Shown: positions 6,121-14,051, numbered from the stretch's first letter. The stretch is DNA of 35,375 nt from Bacteroidales bacterium UBA3653 (GCA_002373505.1 DFKE01000002.1:133211-168585); one strand, 5' to 3'. Translations and numbers: made by a program. Notes: a model not told the origin generated them from the sequence alone.

Positions 6121-6948
6121 ATGGATAGAAGGATTTCTCTTATATCTGTTTTTGATGACACGTTGGAGCGTATCAGCAATGATGTGGCACTGCACATGGC
6201 GCAGCAACAGTCGATTGCATCGCAAAAACTTATTTTAGAGACGGATGCGATAAGCACTCCTGTGCCTAAATTCACGGATGATGCGAAGGTGCTGGTTACT
6301 CGTAATCGGTCTTTTGAAGCGGCAGCGCATTACAAAGGGCAGCGTGTCTGCGTACTTAACTTCGCTTCGGCTACTAATCCCGGCGGAGGAGTGGTTCATG
6401 GTTCATCGGCGCAGGAAGAATGTCTGTGCCGGTGTTCCACCTTGTATAACTGCTTGAATACGCGTGCTATGTGGGATGGTTTCTATACTCCGCATCGCAG
6501 GTCGGGTGACCCGCTGCACAATAATGATATTATCTTTACGCCGGGAGTGCAAGTATTCAAGGACGACGACTATAATGAGCTACCGCAACCTTTTGCCGTA
6601 GATGTTATCACATGCGCAGCACCCAACTTGCGTTCCAAACCTTCTAATCCGTATAATCCGGGCGAAAGTGACGCGCCATTCATACCTCCGCAGGAGTTGT
6701 TTCATTTGCATATAGACCGCGCACGGCGCATTTTGGATGTGGCTGCTTTGAACAATGCGGAGGTGGTAATCCTTGGGGCGTTCGGTTGTGGTGCGTTCCG
6801 GAACGACCCGCTTATTGTGGCGAGGGCATATAATTGTGTCATAGAGCAATACTTGCACATCTTCCGGACCATAGAGTTTGCCGTTTATTGTCGTCCGGGT
6901 GATGATAATAATTACCGCACATTCAAGAGTATCATTCAGCCCGAATAA
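6121..6948 (+). CDS. TIGR02452 / PARG-like ADP-ribose glycohydrolase
   Basis: The 275-aa protein has the core of the microbial-type PARG family (TIGR02452, DUF2263). NFASATNPGGGV with GGG at about residues 88-90 and QEE at 98-100 gives GGG-X7-QEE, the bacterial PARG signature; the second glutamate is the catalytic acid in studied PARGs. Further family words are ECLCRCSTLYNCL, FTPGVQVFKDDDY, VDVITCAAPNL and VILGAFGCGAFRNDP near the C-terminus. Such enzymes remove ADP-ribose from proteins or nucleic acids, so it could reverse a self-inflicted or phage-directed modification. No ADP-ribosyltransferase (DarT-like) is visible in the window. It follows the HIRAN gene by 11 bp and precedes the separately promoted mcrBC. 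Confidence 0.88.
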   Translation: MDRRISLISVFDDTLERISNDVALHMAQQQSIASQKLILETDAISTPVPKFTDDAKVLVTRNRSFEAAAHYKGQRVCVLNFASATNPGGGVVHGSSAQEECLCRCSTLYNCLNTRAMWDGFYTPHRRSGDPLHNNDIIFTPGVQVFKDDDYNELPQPFAVDVITCAAPNLRSKPSNPYNPGESDAPFIPPQELFHLHIDRARRILDVAALNNAEVVILGAFGCGAFRNDPLIVARAYNCVIEQYLHIFRTIEFAVYCRPGDDNNYRTFKSIIQPE

Positions 6949-6955
6949 AGAAAAA

Positions 6956-6988
6956 TTTGCATATCTCGGAATATTTTTGTACCTTTGC
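6956..6988 (+). promoter_or_regulatory. Promoter of mcrB
   Basis: TTTG (6956-6959), 20 nt, TACCTTTGC (6980-6988), within the short gap after the PARG-like stop. It is a standard constitutive-looking site without the ACTCCC inverted repeat. It supports ATG 7007 as the mcrB start and rejects the longer frame from 6878. Confidence 0.8.
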
Positions 6989-7006
6989 AGGCGAAATTTG
7001 ATAATT

Positions 7007-9064
7007 ATGGAAACACAGTTTACTTGGATTGCTTTTTATAAGGAGCTATCGCTAAAATTATTGCAATTTAAAAATGATCGAAAACCACTTGTAGAATTTA
7101 TTCAATCAGGGAATGATGGTTTTAAAAACCTGACAGGGAAATCTCTTGTTGATTATTTACATATGCAAGATGGTTCTCCTATCTCTGATATTGACCCGTT
7201 TTCAGTCTTTGCGATATTTAACAGAGGCAGAATTACCTATCAGAATAGACAGAATATATGCAATGCATTTAGGGCGCATTTATCAATCAATGCTGCTGCT
7301 CCCAGTGATTTTGATGGTATACCTATTGTTGACCCTCGCAGATCATTCTTTTTTACATGGGATTTAAATAGAAACCCATACATCATAGCTGATATGTGGG
7401 AATTATACGAGCACGTTGTAAAAGGAGATGAAATAGAAGAATGCTACGATAAAGTGCTAAGTAATGGCTTTCCGAGGAATAGCTTAACCATGGCATTATA
7501 TTGGCTTAATCCTGATAAATACATGACTTTGGACTCTCGTAGCCGTGCATTTTTACACACATATGGAATTACGGATTATAATATTGCTTCTTATAAGGGA
7601 TATGTAGCAGTACTTAATGATATAAAAGAGAAAATACATAATAAGAGTATCCCATATACGCGTTTTGCAGAAATATCATATGCTGCATGGCTTTCTTCTT
7701 CAATAAATCCATCAAATGAACCTATTATGGAAAATAGTTCTTCATACAGTGATATTATTACACTTCTAGAAACTAACAAAAACCTCATCCTTACCGGAGC
7801 ACCCGGAACGGGAAAAACACACATGGCTATGGAATTAGCACACGAATTGGGTGCAGATGAAAAGAGTATCCGCAAAGTGCAGTTCCATCCGTCTTATGAC
7901 TATACCGATTTTGTAGAGGGAATCCGGCCTATGGATGGCGGCACTTTTAAACGAGTAGACGGAGAGTTTAAAGAGTTCTGCAAACGTGCTATGTTGGCGC
8001 AGACGACAGATGACAACCTGATGGCAGGACTGAATGACAACCCGAAAGTCTGGAAAGTTTCGCTAAAGGGAACAGGAGACAATGAGATACGCAGGGACTG
8101 CTTGGATAATGGCTATATTCGTATCGGATGGCCTTCATACGGAGATTTGGATTTTACGGAATATAACCCGAATGTCACGGAAGGGAAGAATGTGCTAAAA
8201 GCGTTTCAGTCTGCCATGCAGATAGGAGATATTGTCGTTTCGTGCTATTCGGAAAAAGAGACAGATGCTGTAGGTATTGTAACAGGTGATTACGAGTATG
8301 ATGAAAAGGGCGGTGATTATCCGCGTTTTCGCGCGGTTAGATGGCTTGCCAAAGATATTCGCGAGAACATCTTGGAAATCAACGGGGGAAAGCGTTTTAC
8401 TCTATCAACGGTATATCTCTCCAATATCAAGCCGGCTGCAGCACTCGAAATTGCTCAAAAACATAGTGCTCCAACACAAAACCATATTAACAAACCGTTC
8501 GTTTTCATTATAGACGAAATCAACCGTGGAGAGCTGAGTAAGATTTTCGGTGAGTTATTTGGGGCTATCGAGAAAGACTATCGCGGTATAAAAGGGCGTG
8601 TACGCACGCAATACCAAAATATGATTCAAGAGGGAGATCCTTTCAAAGAGGGTTTCTATGTGCCCGAAAATGTCTATATCATCGGCACGATGAATGATAT
8701 TGACCGCTCTGTAGAAAGCATGGATTTTGCGATGCGGCGGCGTTTTACATGGAAAGAAGTTACGGCAGCCGATAGTTATACCGCCATCATAGAAAACAAC
8801 AACGAGTTTGCAGGAAATAAAACAGAAGTAAAACAACGAATGGAGCGTTTGAATGCCGAGATTGAGAAACGGTTTGGACGTGCTTATCAGATAGGTGCAG
8901 CCTATTTCCTGAACCTGCAGAACAATGATTTTGAAACACTTTGGAAGAACCATTTGGAAGGTCTGCTGTTTGAATATTTCCGGGGCGAGAGAGACGCACA
9001 GCAAAAAGTAGATGCCCTGCACGCCATTTATAACAATGAGCCGTCTGATACAAATATCGGATAA
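7007..9064 (+). CDS. mcrB: McrB-type AAA+ GTPase with an EVE-like insert
   Basis: This is the motor subunit of an McrBC-like modification-dependent restriction system (685 aa). The N-terminal domain (about 1-240) is unlike E. coli McrB and presumably recognises DNA. Then come Walker A GAPGTGKTHMAME (about 264-271), the McrB-typical KVQFHPSYDYTDFVEG, Walker B FIIDEINRGELSKIFGEL (about 500-515), and GTMNDIDRSVESMDFAMRRRF with sensor residues and arginine finger (about 560-582). Between Walker A and B (about 349-475) is an extra domain with WKVSLKGTGDNEIRRDC, GYIRIGW, GDIVVSCYS and VGIVTGDYEYDEKG, the pattern of EVE/PUA-like domains that bind modified bases. The insertion is discussed in findings. 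It overlaps mcrC by 29 bp. Base composition is AT-richer than in the core genes, most clearly at its 5' end. Confidence 0.9.
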   Translation: METQFTWIAFYKELSLKLLQFKNDRKPLVEFIQSGNDGFKNLTGKSLVDYLHMQDGSPISDIDPFSVFAIFNRGRITYQNRQNICNAFRAHLSINAAAPSDFDGIPIVDPRRSFFFTWDLNRNPYIIADMWELYEHVVKGDEIEECYDKVLSNGFPRNSLTMALYWLNPDKYMTLDSRSRAFLHTYGITDYNIASYKGYVAVLNDIKEKIHNKSIPYTRFAEISYAAWLSSSINPSNEPIMENSSSYSDIITLLETNKNLILTGAPGTGKTHMAMELAHELGADEKSIRKVQFHPSYDYTDFVEGIRPMDGGTFKRVDGEFKEFCKRAMLAQTTDDNLMAGLNDNPKVWKVSLKGTGDNEIRRDCLDNGYIRIGWPSYGDLDFTEYNPNVTEGKNVLKAFQSAMQIGDIVVSCYSEKETDAVGIVTGDYEYDEKGGDYPRFRAVRWLAKDIRENILEINGGKRFTLSTVYLSNIKPAAALEIAQKHSAPTQNHINKPFVFIIDEINRGELSKIFGELFGAIEKDYRGIKGRVRTQYQNMIQEGDPFKEGFYVPENVYIIGTMNDIDRSVESMDFAMRRRFTWKEVTAADSYTAIIENNNEFAGNKTEVKQRMERLNAEIEKRFGRAYQIGAAYFLNLQNNDFETLWKNHLEGLLFEYFRGERDAQQKVDALHAIYNNEPSDTNIG

Positions 9065-10346
9065 TAGCAGAAAGGATTTCGAGCCAAAACAGCTCGAAGA
9101 AATACGCACCTTTTCAGGGTTGCCAATCAAGAGTATCCAACAGAACGGCAATCCTAATTTGCTCGTTTTCCCACATAGTCTGTCTGACTGTCCGGATAAG
9201 ATACAAGATAGTATGATCTTCACTATAGAGGGAGAGAATACGCTTGTTACCGGTAACATAATGGGCTTTGTGGGATACAAGAACACCCGTTTGCGGATTC
9301 ATTCACGCTTTGCTAAAACTGATGAGCAGGATTTTTTTCTACACTATATGCTGCAACGGGTTTTTGCCGTCAATCTTTTTGATCTCAACTATACCTCTGA
9401 CCAGACCAGTATTTTCGATTTTCTCATCTATCTCTTTCCCGCTTTTCTCAAGCGTGCATACCGGCAGGGCTTGTATAAAGAATACCAAACCCACCATTAC
9501 AATGACACGCATCTGCGCGGAAGAATAGATATGGCGCAGCATATACGTAAGAACATCCCATTCTCCGGCAACATAGCATACCAAACACGCGAATATGCGT
9601 ACAATAACGATGTCACGCAATTAGTGCGGCATACCATTGAATATATCCGTCTGCATCCTTACGCGAACGGGATTCTGCAAAATGACGCGGATACCAAAGA
9701 GGCTGTAAATGCCATAGTGCAAGCCACTCCAACGTATAATCGTCAGGAACGGCTAAAAGTCATCAACCGCAACTTACGCCCCATTTGGCATCCTTACTAT
9801 GGCGAGTACCGCTATTTACAGCAGCTTTGTTTGCAAATTCTTCGTCATGAGGAACTGAAATACGGGACTACGAATGATGAGATATATGGTATTTTGTTTG
9901 ATGGTGCATGGCTTTGGGAGGAATATCTGAACACTCTTTTTGCACCGATAGGATTCTTGCATCCTCGTAATAAGGATAGCCAAGGAGCTATCTACCTATT
10001 CAATACTAATCCGCAGTCAGCACCGCGCTATCCTGATTTTTATAAACAGGATTTCATTCTGGATGCAAAATATAAGGACTATACTGACAAACGAGTATCA
10101 GAAGTGGATCGGAATGACCTTCATCAACTCATCACATATTTGTATATTAAGCAGGCAGCACATGGAGGTTTGGTTTATCCGTCAATTTCATCGGATACAG
10201 CCATACATTCTTCAACACTATGCGGATACGGTGGAACAATATCCCTCTATGGAATGACCATCCCCCAATCGGTATCTTCTTGGTCGGATTTTCAAAGCAG
10301 TATGTTGCACAATGAAGAAACATTGATAAAGCATATAATTGAATGA
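9036..10346 (+). CDS. mcrC: McrC-type restriction endonuclease subunit
   Basis: This is the nuclease partner of McrB (436 aa from ATG 9036; a further ATG at 9012 would only lengthen the overlap). The N-terminal beta-rich part carries GFVGYKNTRLRIHSRF, followed by the helical YMLQRVFAVNLFDL and FPAFLKRAYRQGLYKEYQ, then the family segment NDTHLRGRIDMAQHIRKNIPF. The PD-(D/E)XK site is RYPDFYKQDFILDAKYKDY with the acidic residues at about 333 and 343 and the lysine two residues on. The overlap with mcrB suggests coupled translation. The TGA stop touches a REP-like palindrome of the transposase that follows. Confidence 0.9.
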   Translation: MSRLIQISDNSRKDFEPKQLEEIRTFSGLPIKSIQQNGNPNLLVFPHSLSDCPDKIQDSMIFTIEGENTLVTGNIMGFVGYKNTRLRIHSRFAKTDEQDFFLHYMLQRVFAVNLFDLNYTSDQTSIFDFLIYLFPAFLKRAYRQGLYKEYQTHHYNDTHLRGRIDMAQHIRKNIPFSGNIAYQTREYAYNNDVTQLVRHTIEYIRLHPYANGILQNDADTKEAVNAIVQATPTYNRQERLKVINRNLRPIWHPYYGEYRYLQQLCLQILRHEELKYGTTNDEIYGILFDGAWLWEEYLNTLFAPIGFLHPRNKDSQGAIYLFNTNPQSAPRYPDFYKQDFILDAKYKDYTDKRVSEVDRNDLHQLITYLYIKQAAHGGLVYPSISSDTAIHSSTLCGYGGTISLYGMTIPQSVSSWSDFQSSMLHNEETLIKHIIE

Positions 10347-10412
10347 TCCGGCGGCAAGAATGCCGCCGAAGAGAACAATCACGAAGGGGACAATCACCGA
10401 AGGGATAATCGC
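10345..10412 (+). repeat. REP-like palindrome R1
   Basis: GGCGGCA-AGAA-TGCCGCC (10350-10367), a perfect 7-bp hairpin, followed by GAAGAGAACAATCACGAAGG and a shorter second unit. The same sequence is inside the transposase gene (R2), and a decayed copy lies after it (R3). R1 sits directly on the mcrC stop. Confidence 0.75.
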
Positions 10413-10437
10413 TGTAAGGAACACAAAAGATAATAGC

Positions 10438-11589
10438 ATGTCCGAATTAGAGTACACAGAGCAAGGATGGCGGTTAACAACAGACAACAAACGTCATCAT
10501 CGTGATAATCAGTGGGATTATCGCGGGGAAGGTGTGTACATGGTAACGATAGCTACGGCGGAGCGGTATCCGCTTTTGGGAGAGTTGGACAGCAACGAAA
10601 TTCCTGAAAAGGCCCGGATAGTACTCAACCCATTGGGCAAACAGATAGACCGAATCATCCGCGACCTACCGGATTTCTATGCCGACAAAGGAATTGCCCT
10701 AAAAATACTGGCGGTGCAAGTGATGCCGGACCATTTGCATTTTGTGCTACAGGTGGTGAAGCCGATGGAAAAGAGCGTCGGAGAGATCATCAGAAGCCTC
10801 AAAAGCGCAGGAACCGCTATTTACAAGAAAGACTACACAGATAGGAGCACCGGTGGATCCGGCGGCAAGAATGCCGCCGAAGAGAACAATCACGAAGGGA
10901 ACAATCACGAAAGGGACAATCGGATTGTTGATTTTGCCCGCATTTTTGCGGGCAGTGGTTCTATCTGGGAGCATAATCCCGCCGGCTATCATGAGCGGCT
11001 GCTCCGTGGACGCGGGCAGTTGGATGCGATGATCCGCTATGTGAAGGACAATCCCCGCCGCTTGGCACTCAAACGCGCTAATCCGGATTTGTTCCGTATC
11101 CATCAACAGACGATACTCGGCGGAGTGCCTTGTACCTCGCTGGGTAATATGTTTCTCGCCGATTATCCGCAACGCGCGGTGCTCCAATGCTCACGGCGGA
11201 TGAATCAATCTGAGATAGATGCTAAACGCGAGAAGTGTATGAAAGAGGCGGCTAATGGAACCGTATTTATCAGCGGAGCTATTTCCGAAGGCGAGAAACA
11301 GACTTGCCGCGCATTGAGAGAAGCCGGCTATCCGCTGGTTATTCTGCTGACAGAGGGATTTCCTGCTCCGGATAGTCCGCACTATAAATACTACAAGCCG
11401 CAAGGAGTATATTTCGAGGCTTGTGCGGCGGGGAAACTACTGTTGGTGCAGCCGGACAAAGAGGCACTCGAACGGGCGGATATTGTTGAAGCGGTAACCG
11501 CGAAAGTGGGCAAAATACCGCACGAAAGCCAACGGTATCGGTTTGTAGCGATGAATGTCATTGCAGGGATGATAGTCAAGGCAGAGTAA
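10438..11589 (+). CDS. REP-associated HUH transposase fused to a SLOG/DprA-like domain
   Basis: The 383-aa protein starts with a Y1 (RAYT-type) transposase domain. GEGVYMVTIATAERYPLLG is the first strand, MPDHLHFVL holds the HUH metal histidines (about 99 and 101), and DAMIRYVKDNPRRLA contains the probable catalytic tyrosine (about 201). From about residue 225 a second domain follows: LGGVPCTSLGNMFLADYPQRAVLQCSRR (motif split across strands), then VFISGAISEGEKQTCRALREAG (split) and LVILLTEGFPAP, resembling the Rossmann-like SLOG fold of DprA/LOG proteins. RAYTs process REP hairpins as single strands. Here REP copies flank the gene and one is translated inside it (about residues 142-161, rich in G, N, H and E). 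ATG 10438 chosen; the longer frame starts with TTG inside R1. Confidence 0.82.
   Translation: MSELEYTEQGWRLTTDNKRHHRDNQWDYRGEGVYMVTIATAERYPLLGELDSNEIPEKARIVLNPLGKQIDRIIRDLPDFYADKGIALKILAVQVMPDHLHFVLQVVKPMEKSVGEIIRSLKSAGTAIYKKDYTDRSTGGSGGKNAAEENNHEGNNHERDNRIVDFARIFAGSGSIWEHNPAGYHERLLRGRGQLDAMIRYVKDNPRRLALKRANPDLFRIHQQTILGGVPCTSLGNMFLADYPQRAVLQCSRRMNQSEIDAKREKCMKEAANGTVFISGAISEGEKQTCRALREAGYPLVILLTEGFPAPDSPHYKYYKPQGVYFEACAAGKLLLVQPDKEALERADIVEAVTAKVGKIPHESQRYRFVAMNVIAGMIVKAE
10850..10920 (+). repeat. REP-like palindrome R2, inside the transposase gene
   Basis: CCGGTGGATCC then GGCGGCA-AGAA-TGCCGCC (10861-10878) and GAAGAGAACAATCACGAAGG with a second 15-bp unit AACAATCACGAAAGG. It is in frame and encodes a Gly/Asn/Glu/His-rich loop between the HUH motif and the tyrosine helix. 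Confidence 0.8.
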
Positions 11590-11590
11590 A

Positions 11591-11625
11591 CACCGGTGGA
11601 TCCGGCGGCAAAAATGCCCGGGACA
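11591..11625 (+). repeat. REP-like palindrome R3 (decayed)
   Basis: ACACCGGTGGATCCGGCGGCA is shared with R2, but the right arm is degenerate (TGCCCGG instead of TGCCGCC). It begins right after the transposase stop, so R1 and R3 bracket the gene. Confidence 0.65.
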
Positions 11626-11669
11626 GAGCCAGAGAACAATAATCATATTTTTTGCATTTTTCTTGTTCC

Positions 11670-11688
11670 ACTCCCGGGTTTTGGGAGT
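11670..11688. promoter_or_regulatory. Operator-like inverted repeat C with promoter
   Basis: ACTCCC-GGGTTTT-GGGAGT followed by TAGTAATTTCGC and GCGAAAATCAGAAAT, nearly identical to copy B over about 70 bp including the TTGCATTTTTCTTGTT tract upstream. It lies about 55 bp before the DUF6035 nuclease gene and presumably controls it. Confidence 0.65.
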
Positions 11689-11743
11689 TTGGTGTAGTAA
11701 TTTCGCAGCGAAAATCAGAAATAAATCTCTTTATTAGAATATT

Positions 11744-13681
11744 ATGTACAGCGTTGCAACATATCGCATATCTTTAGATAATAATGCGGAAGACTTAAGT
11801 AGCCAAAACTTCTTTACGCAGAATCGCGAGGAAGATTTGTTTCTATGGCGTCATGCTATTCAGCGTGGCGAAAAACACCTTTATTGCGGGTTCTGTGGGC
11901 AGCCTTTAAAAATTAGTGGTGGTGGAGACACAAAGCAAAGACTGCATTTCCGTCATAAGTTTAAACATGCAGCTGAAGGTTGCGTTTATCAAGATGAAGA
12001 GAATCTAACCAAACGTGAAATTGAGTTAAGAAAATATGCTAACGAAGAAGAAAGTGATTTGCACAGGCATTTGAAATTTTATATTGCAGGTATTTTAAAA
12101 GATTATGGCGCAGAAACAAGAATCGAGCAATATATACAGGACGAGAATAGGTGTCGTAATTATCGCCGTCCAGATATTCACGCTATTTTTTCTGACAAAG
12201 ATGTAGCAGTTGAAATACAGCGTACTAGTACTTTTCCAAGTACAATTTTAGGCAGAGAAGATTTCTATTCTGCGCGCAAGATGTTTTTAATTTGGGTATT
12301 GGTTGAGTTCCGACCTGATTTGTTCTATCAAAAAGACATCTTTTATTCAAGTAAAAATAATGCCTTTGTATTCGATGAAGAAGCTCGAAAGCGCACCGAA
12401 GATGAACATAAATTGTATCTTAAGTGCTATTACAAAAGTTATTATTGTAACTATCGAGGAGAAATTGTAGAGCACACAACTTTTCAGCATGAGTTGATTA
12501 CATTTGATGATCTGATATTCGATGAGAAAGATTATTCCGTTTATTACTTTGATATTGAAGAAAACAAAAAACAATGTGAAGCCGAACAAAAAGTGATAAA
12601 GGAACGGATGCGGAAAGAAGCCGAACAAAGGCGAATACGATTAGAAGCAAAGTGCTTAGAAGAGGAGCAAGAAGAGAAAGAAAGGCAGCGCTTGTGGCAA
12701 ATCGAGCAGGAGAGACTGCGCGAGGAAGAAGAAAAACGTCAAAGAGAGAAAGAGAAGCAACGTGAAAAAGAGGAAGCAGAACGAAAAGAACGTGAAAGAC
12801 TGTTTAATATTCAAAGGCAACAGCAGACCAAAATTGAAGATTGTGTATATCGTGAGTCTATCTCTTTGGAGGATTTTTGGCAATACTATCAGCAACTTAA
12901 CGAAGAAGAACGCAAATTTGCGGACACTGAGATACACAATATAATACTTAAAAGCGTTTATCATCACTATACATATTACGAAAAAAAATACAGCTATGAT
13001 AAACATATTACTGATTTATATTGCTTCCTTTGGAAAAATAACTATCCTTTTGACTGGACGCAATTTGAGGATATTCCCTTGGCATATTTTAAACGCCCTT
13101 ACTATGAACTGAATATAAATTTGTATGAGTATATTACGCTTAATTTATATATTAATCATAATTATCACTTGCCTGATAAGGAAAGATATTTGTCTAAAAT
13201 AACCCAGAGATTTACAGACATCATAGAAGAATCAAAAAGTCGGGATAAGTATTGTGATCATGCTGCTTCATTCAAGGATATTGAAATGATTATATTGTGC
13301 TATGAACGAGTATATGTATCTCATTTCGGACAAAACAAAGATGTTTATAAACTTATATACGAAAAACGAGAAATATTCAGACATCTTTTTTCAATTTACT
13401 TGGGAGAACTTGTAGGAAATGATTTTGACGAGAAAAGATGGTACTCTTCGTTCTATAATACAAGGCTTGTTTCTCCTTATTATCACTTATATAAAATATT
13501 GATACAAAGCAGAAATAAAATTTTTCATAACCATGGTTTAGTGCCTAATCTCATAATAAGTTTAAATGAGATAGAAAAGAAAATTTCTAATTGCGGAATT
13601 ACACCCAATTATGACTTGGATGCCCTAATGCCGTTTATATTTCCTGACATTCAATGGGCATTACAACAAACATTATTCTAA
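11744..13681 (+). CDS. CoiA-like / DUF6035 family putative nuclease
   Basis: The 645-aa protein begins with a zinc-finger-like region (Cys48, Cys51, His68, His71, possibly Cys80: YCGFCGQPL, LHFRH), then a restriction-endonuclease-like core: RRPDIHAIFSDKDVAVEIQRTS with Asp144, Glu157 and Gln159 as the likely PD-(D/E)XQ-type active site, and FYSARKMFLIWVL after it. This order is that of CoiA-like proteins and the Bacteroidetes DUF6035 family. Residues about 270-360 form a highly charged coiled coil (repeats of EE, RQ, EK). The remaining C-terminal 280 residues are helical, rich in Tyr and Phe, and unrecognised. The gene is alone behind operator C and ends in a terminator. It is markedly AT-rich, suggesting transfer. 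Role in defence is inferred from the neighbours. Confidence 0.75.
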   Translation: MYSVATYRISLDNNAEDLSSQNFFTQNREEDLFLWRHAIQRGEKHLYCGFCGQPLKISGGGDTKQRLHFRHKFKHAAEGCVYQDEENLTKREIELRKYANEEESDLHRHLKFYIAGILKDYGAETRIEQYIQDENRCRNYRRPDIHAIFSDKDVAVEIQRTSTFPSTILGREDFYSARKMFLIWVLVEFRPDLFYQKDIFYSSKNNAFVFDEEARKRTEDEHKLYLKCYYKSYYCNYRGEIVEHTTFQHELITFDDLIFDEKDYSVYYFDIEENKKQCEAEQKVIKERMRKEAEQRRIRLEAKCLEEEQEEKERQRLWQIEQERLREEEEKRQREKEKQREKEEAERKERERLFNIQRQQQTKIEDCVYRESISLEDFWQYYQQLNEEERKFADTEIHNIILKSVYHHYTYYEKKYSYDKHITDLYCFLWKNNYPFDWTQFEDIPLAYFKRPYYELNINLYEYITLNLYINHNYHLPDKERYLSKITQRFTDIIEESKSRDKYCDHAASFKDIEMIILCYERVYVSHFGQNKDVYKLIYEKREIFRHLFSIYLGELVGNDFDEKRWYSSFYNTRLVSPYYHLYKILIQSRNKIFHNHGLVPNLIISLNEIEKKISNCGITPNYDLDALMPFIFPDIQWALQQTLF

Positions 13682-13684
13682 ATC

Positions 13685-13706
13685 TGCAGGATTCTGCATT
13701 TTTTTT
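13685..13706 (+). terminator. Terminator after the CoiA-like gene
   Basis: TGCAG-GATT-CTGCA followed by eight T, beginning four bases after the TAA stop. Confidence 0.65.
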
Positions 13707-13713
13707 CTTCATC

Positions 13714-13732
13714 ACTCCCAGCATTTGGGAAT
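13714..13732. promoter_or_regulatory. Degenerate operator-like inverted repeat D
   Basis: CACTCCC-AGCATTT-GGGA followed by TTGTACTTTTGTGG, with the same T-rich tract upstream as copies A to C. No credible gene follows, so it may be a remnant that marks the right edge of the island. Confidence 0.45.
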
Positions 13733-14001
13733 TTTTTGTTGTACTTTTGTGGTACGTTTTGCATGTGAGAGGCTGTGTCTTTGGTGTCGCTATCTTCCCG
13801 TATCCGTCTCGAAATCCGCTCGTAAGTTGGTTGTATAGAAAAGTAGTGCGAGAGTGGCTTGAGAGTGGCTGATTGACCGCTACAATATAGCAGCGCAGCA
13901 TCCAAGCGGAGAAGTACTAAAAGTCTTTAAGGTCTTTTATGTCATTAAGCTCCCTAAGACCGTTAAAGTCCTTAATCACCTTATAGCCTTTAGGGGGGAT
14001 A
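13733..14001. other. Intergenic region without a credible gene
   Basis: No gene is seen. A short frame runs through 13654-13872 but its start lies inside the upstream coding gene. The segment 13915-13990 is a degenerate array of TTAAGGTCTTT / TTAAGTCC words, another of the junction repeat families. Confidence 0.5.
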
Positions 14002-14045
14002 TTACAATAAGGTACGCACGCGTATGCGCACGTACCTTATTGTAA
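14002..14045. terminator. Long perfect inverted repeat after nqrF
   Basis: TTACAATAAGGTACG (14002-14016) and CGTACCTTATTGTAA (14031-14045) pair over 15 bp around a 14-nt loop, seven bases beyond the nqrF stop. There is no T-run, so it may block 3' exonucleases or be a repeat element rather than a classical terminator. Confidence 0.55.
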
Positions 14046-14051
14046 AGCGGG

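Noticed and set aside
4140..13760. Integron-like cassette array with the ACTCCC elements as attC sites
   Set aside because: No integrase, the elements precede rather than follow genes, and they contain promoter-like -7 boxes.
13654..13872. A 72-codon frame after the CoiA-like gene
   Set aside because: It starts inside the preceding gene and crosses a terminator and an operator-like repeat; the translation has no family features.
13760..13910. A possible tRNA or small structured RNA
   Set aside because: No cloverleaf, no T-loop GTTCRANNC and no paired acceptor arms could be found.
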